From JAAGZL01 sp050290785 (lineage in GTDB: Bacteria > Pseudomonadota > Gammaproteobacteria > Chromatiales > Chromatiaceae), in the NCBI GenBank assembly GCA_050290785.1, contig JBNKIR010000051.1, forward strand, positions 1-64,000: a stretch of 64,000 nt of DNA. The letters run 5' to 3'. The position numbers were made by a program, and so were the translations under genes. Positions within the stretch are counted from its first letter, which is position 1; each line of letters starts with the position of its first letter. Under the pieces are notes generated by a model. It worked only from the letters and a program-made list of their open reading frames with translations, did not search any database and was not told the DNA's origin. Below, in pieces: positions 57,362 through 64,000 of this stretch.

Positions 57362-58207
57362 TTAATATGGCGTCTTCTTGCTTGGCGTGTACACCAGTCG
57401 CACATTGGTAGCCATGTATCCATCCTCTTTCTGTTCGCTCTCCTTCAGATAGAACTCCAGGATGGTCTCCCGGTTCATCAGGGCGTCCACATCCACATCC
57501 TCTGCCAGTTCATTGGCGTGACAGAAGGCGCTCTCATAGGGCGAGTTGGGATCCCTGGGATCGGTGATCCAGAGATTGGGTGATATCTCACGTATGTAGC
57601 GCAGGAAGCCGTAGCCCTTGTCAGGAAACCACTTGGTACAGACACCCCGTACACAGGAATCGGGTTTGCCCCACTCGTTGCGTTGCTCATGGGAGAAGGG
57701 GAGCAGATCCGGTACCAGAAAACCGCGATAAAATGCGTCCACCTGGCGTTGCAGCTGTTTGGATACGTTCTCGAACCCCAGCAGTTCCACGCGACAACCG
57801 CGGTTTTGCAGCGCAGTGACCACCTGGAGAAAATCTCCGTCACCGGTCACCAGCAGTACCAGATCAAGGTTCTCCACCTGCAGCATGGCATCCACCGCCA
57901 GTTCCAGGTCGGCATTGGCCTTGGTGGTTACGTTACCCACGTCGTCCACAAAGCGGCGGACCGGTTTTACGATGACCTTCCAGCCGTAATCCCGCACCAT
58001 CTGCTGGTATACATTGGATTTCTTGGCGTATTCCGGATCCTCCTTGGCCCTCTCATGATCATACGCCAGATAGGTATTTAACCGGAGCAAGGTGCCTCTG
58101 TTGCGTGCTGCAAAGCGTCTTAAAATATCGTAGCGCAGCTGGTATCCACCATTAAATTTAATATTTTCCGCGTCAACATAGACGCCCACCTTCAGCGATG
58201 TATTCAA
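57362..58207 (-). CDS. NYN-domain (LabA/DUF88-like) protein with C-terminal OB-like part
   Basis: A 281-residue protein. TTG 58207 is preferred because GGAG lies 6 bp before it; an in-frame TTG seven codons earlier has no ribosome site. The NYN/PIN-like nuclease domain starts KVGVYVDAENIKFNGGYQ and includes KANADLELAVDAML and LVLLVTGDGDFLQVVTAL, giving the conserved acidic residues. The C-terminal quarter (about 185-270) has KWFPDKGYGFLRYI, which resembles a cold-shock or OB fold that could bind RNA. RNA cleavage is a family-based inference. It probably shares a message with the TRAP gene. Confidence 0.85.
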   Translation of the reverse strand: MNTSLKVGVYVDAENIKFNGGYQLRYDILRRFAARNRGTLLRLNTYLAYDHERAKEDPEYAKKSNVYQQMVRDYGWKVIVKPVRRFVDDVGNVTTKANADLELAVDAMLQVENLDLVLLVTGDGDFLQVVTALQNRGCRVELLGFENVSKQLQRQVDAFYRGFLVPDLLPFSHEQRNEWGKPDSCVRGVCTKWFPDKGYGFLRYIREISPNLWITDPRDPNSPYESAFCHANELAEDVDVDALMNRETILEFYLKESEQKEDGYMATNVRLVYTPSKKTPY

Positions 58208-58294
58208 TAAGATCTCCAGCGATATCAATTAATAGATAGTAGATTAACATCTGAAAACAGCCTTAAAGTACATCATATCTTGTCATGGGCACAA

Positions 58295-58321
58295 TAAAAA
58301 AGGCGGATCCGGGGATCCGCC
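58295..58321 (-). terminator. Rho-independent terminator of acs
   Basis: On the minus strand a perfect 9-bp stem GGCGGATCC/GGATCCGCC with a 2-base centre is followed by six T residues. It lies 20 bp after the acs stop. Confidence 0.9.
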
Positions 58322-58340
58322 TTGGTGGTCCTGTCTGTGG

Positions 58341-60287
58341 TTATTTGTTTGCCCGATTCTCGATCAGGTCATCCACCACCGTAGGGTCGGCCAGGGTGGA
58401 TGTGTCGCCCAGGCTGTCTATCTCATTGGCAGCCACCTTGCGCAGGATGCGACGCATGATCTTGCCGGACCTGGTCTTGGGGAGACCGGGCGCCCACTGG
58501 ATGATGTTGACCTTGGCGATGGGGCCGATCTCCGTACGCACCAGTTGTACCAGTTCATCCTTCAGCTCATCTACATACTCCTCGCCGGACATAAGGGTGA
58601 CATAGGCATAGATGCCCTGGCCGGTGATCTCGTGTGGATAGCCCACCACTGCGGCCTCGGCCACCTTGGGATGCAGCACCAGGGCCGACTCGATCTCGGC
58701 GGTACCCAGGCGGTGTCCGGAGACGTTGAGCACGTCGTCCACACGACCGGTGATCCAGTAGTAGCCGTCCGCATCACGCTTGGCGCCGTCGCCGGTGAAG
58801 TAGTAGCCGGGATACATCTGGAAATAGGTCTCGTAGAAGCGGTGGTGATCGCCGTAGACGGTACGCATCTGGGACGGCCAGGGGCGCTTGATGGCCAGGT
58901 TGCCGGATGCCGGGTTTCCCTCGATCTCGTTGCCCTGGTCATCTAGTAGCACCGGTTCTACGCCGAAGAACGGGTTGGTGGCCGATCCCGGTTTCAGCGG
59001 GGTGGCACCAGGCAGAGGGGTCAGCATGTGGGCGCCGGTCTCGGTCTGCCACCAGGTATCCACGATGGGGCAACGCTCATCGCCCACCACGCGGTTGTAC
59101 CACTCCCAGGCCTCAGGGTTGATGGGCTCGCCCACGGTACCCAGCAGACGAATGGATTTGCGGCTGGTCTTCTTCACCATGTCTTCGCCGCAGGCCATCA
59201 GGGCGCGGATGGCGGTGGGGGCGGTGTAGAAGCTGGCCACGTTGTGTTTGTCGCACACCTGCCAGAAGCGGCTGGCGTCCGGGTAGGTCGGCACACCCTC
59301 GAACATCAGGCTGATGGCGCCGTTGGTGAGCGGCCCGTAGACGATGTAGCTGTGACCGGTGACCCAGCCGATGTCGGCGGTGCACCAGAACACCTCGCCG
59401 TCTTTATAGTCGAAAACCAGCTTGTGGGTCATGGCCGCCTGCAGCAGGTAGCCGCCGGTGGTGTGCAACACACCCTTGGGCTTGCCGGTGGAACCGGAGG
59501 TGTAGAGGATGAACAGCGGATCTTCCGCATCCATCTCTTCCGGTTCGCATACCGGATCGGCCGCTTCCAGGGCCTCGTGATACCATACATCGCGCTCGTC
59601 GTTCCAATTTATCTCACCGCCGCCGCGCTTGACCACGAAGTTGGTGTGGACATGGGGACACTGTTCCAGAGCGGCGTCTGCGTTTTGTTTCAGGGGCAGG
59701 GCCTTGCCGGTACGGATGGACTGGTCGGCGGTGATCAGGCATTCGCAGTCGGAGTCTAGGATACGGCTGGCCAGGGCGTCGGGGGAGAAGGCGCTGAAGA
59801 CGATGGAGTGGATGGCGCCGATGCGGGTACAGGCCAGCATGGCCACCACAGCCTCCGGGATCATGGGCATGTAGATGGAGACGCGATCACCCTTTTTGAC
59901 GCCGCGATTCTTGAGTGCGTTGGCGAACCTGTTGACATCGGCGTGCAGCTCCTTGTAGGTGACATCCCTGCTCTCTTCCGGGTTGTCTCCCTCCCACAGG
60001 ATGGCAGTCTGATCGCCACGGGTCTCCAGGTGGCGGTCCAGGCAGTTGTAGGAGACATTCAGCTTGCCGCCCTTGAACCATTCGATATGCAGATCCTCTT
60101 TATCGAAGCTCCAGTCTGTGACCTGGTCCCATGGTTTGAACCAGGTTAGATACTCTTTCGCCTGCTCTCCCCAGAATCCTTCTGGGTCGTCGATGGAGCG
60201 CCGGTACATCTCTTCATATTGGTCTTTGGTTATATTGGCTTGGGCCGCAAAATCTGCGGGTACTGGATAGACTTTATCTTCAGACAT
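58341..60287 (-). CDS. acs: Acetyl-CoA synthetase
   Basis: A 648-residue AMP-forming enzyme that activates acetate to acetyl-CoA. The P-loop-like motif YTSGSTGKPKGVLHTTGGYL lies near residue 265. VDTWWQTETGAHMLTPLPG near 415 and the hinge/ribose region TGDGAKRDADGYYWITGRVDDV near 500 are present. The C-terminal KTRSGKIMRRIL holds the lysine that is acetylated for regulation in relatives. A strong AGGAGG ribosome site precedes the ATG. It has its own terminator. A cNMP/CBS/DUF294 gene lies upstream in the same direction, a pairing often seen with acetate genes. Confidence 0.98.
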   Translation of the reverse strand: MSEDKVYPVPADFAAQANITKDQYEEMYRRSIDDPEGFWGEQAKEYLTWFKPWDQVTDWSFDKEDLHIEWFKGGKLNVSYNCLDRHLETRGDQTAILWEGDNPEESRDVTYKELHADVNRFANALKNRGVKKGDRVSIYMPMIPEAVVAMLACTRIGAIHSIVFSAFSPDALASRILDSDCECLITADQSIRTGKALPLKQNADAALEQCPHVHTNFVVKRGGGEINWNDERDVWYHEALEAADPVCEPEEMDAEDPLFILYTSGSTGKPKGVLHTTGGYLLQAAMTHKLVFDYKDGEVFWCTADIGWVTGHSYIVYGPLTNGAISLMFEGVPTYPDASRFWQVCDKHNVASFYTAPTAIRALMACGEDMVKKTSRKSIRLLGTVGEPINPEAWEWYNRVVGDERCPIVDTWWQTETGAHMLTPLPGATPLKPGSATNPFFGVEPVLLDDQGNEIEGNPASGNLAIKRPWPSQMRTVYGDHHRFYETYFQMYPGYYFTGDGAKRDADGYYWITGRVDDVLNVSGHRLGTAEIESALVLHPKVAEAAVVGYPHEITGQGIYAYVTLMSGEEYVDELKDELVQLVRTEIGPIAKVNIIQWAPGLPKTRSGKIMRRILRKVAANEIDSLGDTSTLADPTVVDDLIENRANK

Positions 60288-60493
60288 TTTGTGCCTCCTA
60301 AAACGGTATTTTCTTTAGTCTATTTATACGGCATGCGCCGTGTATATCCTATATGGCAGGTGTCTAACCGCCACTCACTTTAAAATAATTTAAGTTGATC
60401 CAACCTAGCATATTCATCAAGGTTTAACGCTTCGTTATATCAATTGTTACTAGATGTATGCTCAATACTCATGCCCTGTATGTTGTCATGCAG

Positions 60494-60733
60494 CTACAGA
60501 TCACATCTGCCTCTACTGCAACTGCCGCTGGCGCAACCACAATAGCGGTTGACCACAAAAAATGCCGGCAACATAAGAGGGAACAGGGATAGCCAGAGCC
60601 AGTCTATCCCGCCCTTGAAACTCTCCGGCTGCAGCATCCAGATGGTGAATGCCAGACCGGAGTTGTAAAACAGGATGGCGAACACTGTCCAATAGATGGG
60701 TTTTGCCGCCGGGTGTGTCAGTAGTTCACGCAT
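60494..60733 (-). CDS. Small membrane protein with Cys-rich tail
   Basis: A 79-residue protein with two hydrophobic segments (about 14-34 and 44-61) and a short tail ending CGCASGSCSRGRCDL, with five cysteines in 16 residues. Such a cluster could bind a metal or form disulphides. No family name is recognised. It lies 12 bp downstream of the DUF294 gene on the same strand and about 200 bp before acs. Confidence 0.65.
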   Translation of the reverse strand: MRELLTHPAAKPIYWTVFAILFYNSGLAFTIWMLQPESFKGGIDWLWLSLFPLMLPAFFVVNRYCGCASGSCSRGRCDL

Positions 60734-60745
60734 ATCTTATCCATC

Positions 60746-62653
60746 TCAAAACAGGTGTGCGGTAAATTCATCCTGGAGCGAATCCTGAAAACGTTTTACC
60801 GCCCGCATCGCCATGCGCAACGTCCCCCTGGTCTGTGGGGTCAGTTCCTCCGGATTTACGGATTTATCCAGCTTTTCGCCCTTTTCGGTCTGTTCGATCT
60901 GGTGAGTGAGCAGCATATCCAGCAGCTCCTCATAGGCCTCACTGACCGATACCCGCATATCGTTGGATAGCTTGCCGATGCGTGACAGGGCGGTGAGACG
61001 GTCGGTGGTGTTCTGCACCGCCACCCCCTGCTGCAGGGCGAATATCCTGGCGGCATCGGCGATGATGCGTAGGCCGTTGCGTTTGATGTCTATCACCTCC
61101 ACCGTCTTGCCCTCGTCCGAGCCGGAGGCGATGGTCTTGGTGGTGATGAGGCGGTTGAACATGCCGATGGCCGGTGTCCCTTCCGCATCGTGTTCCACCA
61201 TCATCTGCAGTAGTTTCGGGTTGCGTTTGATCTCCCGGAATATGTGGTGGCGCAGCTCCGAGGTCAGCTGATCGTCGCCGTACAGGGTGTCAAAGTCGAA
61301 GAAGATATTGGACCAGCGCGCACCCTTTTCGCTGGGTTGCTCGATGATGCGGGTGATCTGCTGTTTCCACTGGGCCAGGGTCTTCTGGTACATGGGATTT
61401 CTGGCCATGATATCGCCTGGGCAGAGAAAGTATCCCACCTTGTCCAGATCCTTGTTCATGCGCTTGCAGAACTGGTCGAACCACTCCTTGGCCTGTTCGG
61501 TCTCAGAGTGCGGGCCGTCCTCTATGATGATGCCGTTGTCCTGGTCCGGGTCCAGCATCATCTCCTTGCGCCCGCCTGAACCCATGACGAGGATGGCGAA
61601 TCTGCAGGGCGCTTTGCCATAACCCTTCGTCTCCATCCACTCCAGTGTCAGTTCTATGGTGCGGCGCTGCAGGGCCAGGTGGGTGTCGCTCAGATAGCGT
61701 ACCGCGGCACTGGGGCGATGATGTTCATCCTGTGCGTCTGCCGCCGTCTCCTTCATCAGGCCGAAAAATGTGGCTAGCTCCTTGATGCTCACTGCCTGAG
61801 GGATCTGGGTCATCAGGGCGCTCGGTCTGGAGATCAGGCGGCGCATGATGTCGGTGACGGACACTATGCCGATCGGCAGTCCACGCTCCTGGATGATCAT
61901 CTGCTTTTCGTTGGTCTGGCGCTGGATCTCTTCCGCCTCCCAGATCGGGGTGTCGGGGTCCAGGGCGACGGCGGGCCTGCATGCGGTATTCAGGATAGGA
62001 TCATTGGCCCTGGCCCCCTTTTCCAGCATGGCCTCGGCCAGACCGGGAAAGCTGACGGTGCCTATCATGTGTCCCTCGTCATCGACCACCACCAGGCTGC
62101 CGATCTTGCGGTTCTTCATGGTAAGAAAGGTATCGATCAGCGGTGTGGCCTGGCTGCAGGTGGCCACGGGTGATTTCATGATGCTGCTGATAGGTTGCGC
62201 CAGGATGCCGGATGTGATGCCGCGTTCCGGGCTGCGCTCCCGGAGCTTTTTTGCTATGACCCGGTTGAGGGCGTCGAACAGTGAGGGGTGATCCCTTTCC
62301 AGCAGATGGAAGTCGTCTGCGGACACCTCCAGCACGCGTACCGCCGTGATGGCGATGGCGGCAGAGGAGTAGGTGGCGTTGTCCAGATAGTTGGCCAGAC
62401 CGATAAACTCTCCCGGGTTGATGGTGTCTTCCTGTCCGGTCTTGCGCCGCAGGCGCATGGTGCCCAGGTATGGGATGAAGATGGTATGGCGGTACTCGTC
62501 CCCTGGGCGAAACAGCACATCTCCCGGACCCAGTTTGTGTATCTTGGATTTGGCAATCAGCGCATGCAGCCCGGCGTGATCAGCATTGCTGAACGTAGGG
62601 GTGCCTGAGAGTATCTCGACAATGGATACTTCGCCTGTACCTTTGTCACTCAC
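60746..62653 (-). CDS. cNMP-binding / CBS / DUF294 nucleotidyltransferase-like protein
   Basis: A 635-residue cytoplasmic regulator. Residues about 20-140 form a cyclic-nucleotide-binding fold (LGPGDVLFRPGDEYRHTIFI). A CBS pair covers about 165-285 (IGSLVVVDDEGHMIGTVSF, GLPIGIVSVTDIMRRL). From about 340 a GlnD-like nucleotidyltransferase domain (DUF294) has ILVMGSGGRKEMMLDPDQDN, the GSGGR and DQDN motifs of the family, followed by its substrate-binding helices. Proteins of this type are frequent beside acs and acetate permeases and may link acetate use to a nucleotide signal. The true target is unknown. Confidence 0.88.
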   Translation of the reverse strand: MSDKGTGEVSIVEILSGTPTFSNADHAGLHALIAKSKIHKLGPGDVLFRPGDEYRHTIFIPYLGTMRLRRKTGQEDTINPGEFIGLANYLDNATYSSAAIAITAVRVLEVSADDFHLLERDHPSLFDALNRVIAKKLRERSPERGITSGILAQPISSIMKSPVATCSQATPLIDTFLTMKNRKIGSLVVVDDEGHMIGTVSFPGLAEAMLEKGARANDPILNTACRPAVALDPDTPIWEAEEIQRQTNEKQMIIQERGLPIGIVSVTDIMRRLISRPSALMTQIPQAVSIKELATFFGLMKETAADAQDEHHRPSAAVRYLSDTHLALQRRTIELTLEWMETKGYGKAPCRFAILVMGSGGRKEMMLDPDQDNGIIIEDGPHSETEQAKEWFDQFCKRMNKDLDKVGYFLCPGDIMARNPMYQKTLAQWKQQITRIIEQPSEKGARWSNIFFDFDTLYGDDQLTSELRHHIFREIKRNPKLLQMMVEHDAEGTPAIGMFNRLITTKTIASGSDEGKTVEVIDIKRNGLRIIADAARIFALQQGVAVQNTTDRLTALSRIGKLSNDMRVSVSEAYEELLDMLLTHQIEQTEKGEKLDKSVNPEELTPQTRGTLRMAMRAVKRFQDSLQDEFTAHLF

Positions 62654-62764
62654 CTGTTGCCCTCTCTGTTGTTCATTTTAATTAAGATTGCCAGAGTATC
62701 GGTTGTTTCCGATGATAAAATGCTGTTTACTTAAACCAATCAATACTAGCCTGCTGGAGTGCCA

Positions 62765-62929
62765 ATGATCGACTGGGTGTTTTTAATAATTACTGGCGCA
62801 GTCGCATACCATTCGCTGACTCACCGTAACGAAGACGGTGAAAACGATATCGGCCATATGCTGTTCGGTTCCATTGCGCTACTGTTTTTCATGCGCGTTC
62901 TCCTGGTCGATATCCTTAAGGTCTTTTAG
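62765..62929 (+). CDS. 54-residue membrane protein
   Basis: A short gene with a ribosome site (GGAG) 6 bp before its ATG. The peptide has two hydrophobic segments, DWVFLIITGAVAYHS (about 3-17) and MLFGSIALLFFMRVLLVDIL (32-51), separated by a charged loop HRNEDGENDIGH. It occupies the space between the DUF294 gene and the convergent TPR gene, with its stop 10 bp from the latter. Hydrophobic pattern, ribosome site and clean fit in the gap support a real gene. Function is unknown. Confidence 0.7.
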   Translation: MIDWVFLIITGAVAYHSLTHRNEDGENDIGHMLFGSIALLFFMRVLLVDILKVF

Positions 62930-62939
62930 CTTTACGCAA

Positions 62940-63521
62940 TCAGTCCATCTTGTAGGGGCGCTGTTTGACGTCCTCATCCGGCACACTCAGGACCCTTTCT
63001 GATTCCGGTTTTGCCAGTTGCTCCCGCAGATATTTGGCCCGATCCGCAATGGTAGGCGGCTTCTCCGCCTGCCTTCTCAGGAATCTGGTCATCCATCCCG
63101 GTCCCTCTGCGGTCTCCGGCTCCAGTTGCATGGCCTTCTCATAGTCGCTGAGGGCACCGGCATAGTCGCCCATGCGGTCGCGCAGGATGCCGCGATTGGC
63201 GTAGGTAACACCGAAGTCCGGTTCCAGTCTTATGACGTAGTTATATAGATCCAGGGCCTCCTGGCTTCTGCCCATCTGCATCAGGGCCTGGGCCTTGCCC
63301 CGCAGGGCAAAGACATTGTCCGGGTTATCCTTGAGCTGGGATTCGTACTCCCTCAGCGCGTCCTCGTTTTGCCCGTCTTCCAGATACTTGGCCGCCGCCT
63401 GCACCGAGTGCGCTCCGGGGACGCTCTCCTGAAAAAAGCCATCGTAAAAGCTCCAGCCCACCCAGATGACGGTGATGGTTATGGCTATGCGTACCAGCGT
63501 TTTATAGAGTTTCTCATCCAT
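62940..63521 (-). CDS. Membrane-anchored TPR protein
   Basis: A 193-residue protein. One N-terminal membrane helix (about 8-27, VRIAITITVIWVGWSFYDGF) is followed by about three tetratricopeptide repeats: AAAKYLEDGQNEDALREYES, ALRGKAQALMQMGRSQEALDLY, and ANRGILRDRMGDYAGALSDYEKA. A basic C-terminal tail follows. It is likely a periplasm-facing adaptor. The start overlaps the end of the next upstream gene by 8 bp, indicating co-translation. Confidence 0.85.
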   Translation of the reverse strand: MDEKLYKTLVRIAITITVIWVGWSFYDGFFQESVPGAHSVQAAAKYLEDGQNEDALREYESQLKDNPDNVFALRGKAQALMQMGRSQEALDLYNYVIRLEPDFGVTYANRGILRDRMGDYAGALSDYEKAMQLEPETAEGPGWMTRFLRRQAEKPPTIADRAKYLREQLAKPESERVLSVPDEDVKQRPYKMD

Positions 63522-63747
63522 TCGTGATCCCCAATAGTTGAATGTTGAAAAACCATGAGAATACGATCACCACCAGCACGGTGATAAATCTGGCCCGGCC
63601 CTTCTGCCCTTCGGTCTCTTCTGCGGAGAGTTCCCGTCCCTGTTTTCTTTGCAGACGCCTTACGCTCATGACCCAGATCAGCTTGTGGACCGGGAAATAG
63701 AGCATCAGTGCGAGCAGCGCAACGGAAAAATAAAAAAACAGTGTCAT
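63514..63747 (-). CDS. Small two-helix membrane protein
   Basis: A 77-residue protein with hydrophobic segments at about 2-24 (LFFYFSVALLALMLYFPVHK) and about 54-71 (FITVLVVIVFSWFFNIQLL), and a basic-acidic cytoplasmic loop WVMSVRRLQRKQGRELSAEE between. It is coupled to the TPR gene by an 8-bp overlap. No named family is recognised. The arrangement beside acetate genes suggests an accessory role, which is inference. Confidence 0.75.
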   Translation of the reverse strand: MTLFFYFSVALLALMLYFPVHKLIWVMSVRRLQRKQGRELSAEETEGQKGRARFITVLVVIVFSWFFNIQLLGITNG

Positions 63748-63842
63748 TGGATTTCCGGTAGTAAGTTATCAATTGTGAATGGCTAGTTTAAGATGATTAC
63801 CGTTTCCTGGCCACTCAGAGCTGACAACTCAAACATTGCGGC

Positions 63843-63871
63843 AAAAAAAGGGGGAGGGCGGACCCTCCCCC
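63843..63871 (-). terminator. Rho-independent terminator after the right-edge gene
   Basis: On the minus strand the stem GGGGGAGGG/CCCTCCCCC (9 bp) with loop TCCG is followed by seven T residues. It starts 18 bp after the stop codon of the partial gene at 63890-64000. Confidence 0.92.
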
Positions 63872-63889
63872 TGCTTCACCTATAAGCTA

Positions 63890-64000
63890 CTAAGGTGCAT
63901 CTGTATCCATCTGGATATCACCGATATCCTCATGGAGTGCCTCAACCTCTTTGTTAGGCACGGTGGACAGTTCCATCTTGTAGGCCAGGAACCACATCAT
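63890..64000 (-). CDS. C-terminal fragment of a membrane protein, cut by the window edge
   Basis: Only the last 36 codons are visible. They read MMWFLAYKMELSTVPNKEVEA, in outline, then an acidic tail rich in Asp/Ile ending DTDAP. The first residues look like the end of a membrane helix. A sodium:solute (acetate) symporter is possible, given acs and DUF294 nearby, but the fragment is too short to assign. Confidence 0.55.
   Translation of the reverse strand: MMWFLAYKMELSTVPNKEVEALHEDIGDIQMDTDAP

Overview
The window is from the chromosome of a flagellated gammaproteobacterium, probably free-living and aquatic. Supporting signs are the gene order ypjD/ffh-rpsP-rimM-trmD-rplS, a complete EF-P lysylation set (efp, epmA, epmB), an NrtR-nadA pair, a FimX-like type IV pilus regulator, an RpfC-type sensor kinase, and sigma-54 plus sigma-28 flagellar promoters of the Pseudomonas/Vibrio kind. 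I cannot name the species.

Layout. 1-0.9 kb: a REP-associated tyrosine transposase (RAYT) unit with 15-bp inverted ends beside tRNA-Ala(CGC). 1-22.5 kb: a large flagellar locus. It has flgN-flgM and flgA on the minus strand, cheR, then flgBCDEFGHIJKL on the plus strand. A minus-strand gene fusing TPR, glycosyltransferase-9-like and polysaccharide pyruvyl transferase domains follows, then fliC-flaG-fliD-fliS-fliT. Sigma-54-type sites precede flgA, flgB and possibly fliD. Sigma-28-type sites precede flgM, cheR, fliC and an HDOD gene 22 kb away. A 568-bp gap before flgB carries REP/BIME-type palindromes. 22.5-28.6 kb: ypjD, ffh, the ribosomal-protein/tRNA-modification operon rpsP-rimM-trmD-rplS with an elaborate 3' structured region and terminator, and sbcB.

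28.6-36.4 kb: a PC4-like small protein, an ankyrin lipoprotein, a small motility-type protein, two tandem CNNM/CBS/CorC membrane proteins, a universal stress protein overlapping a Na/phosphate cotransporter, and an AEC permease. 36.4-50.5 kb is more AT-rich and regulatory: an RpfC-like hybrid kinase, a protein with a duplicated C-terminal motif, a spore-photoproduct-lyase-like radical SAM protein, a WD40 lipoprotein, nrtR-nadA, the HDOD protein, a 5'-nucleotidase, a FimX-like degenerate GGDEF/EAL protein and a PilZ-like protein. 50.6-53.8 kb: epmB and efp, divergent with overlapping start codons, then epmA and a CoA-binding protein. 53.8-64 kb: ppk2, a PAN-domain lipoprotein, a fused TRAP permease, a NYN protein, acs, a cNMP/CBS/DUF294 protein, several small membrane or TPR proteins, and the C-terminus of a membrane protein cut by the right edge.

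The first 22 kb encode hook, rod, rings, filament and their chaperones. The transcriptional order is readable from the promoters: early/middle genes from sigma-54 sites, late genes (flgM, fliC, chemotaxis, HDOD) from sigma-28 sites controlled by FlgM. The 36-50 kb block looks like surface-motility and second-messenger control. The last 6 kb centre on acetate activation. No CRISPR array, prophage, rRNA or toxin-antitoxin pair was seen.
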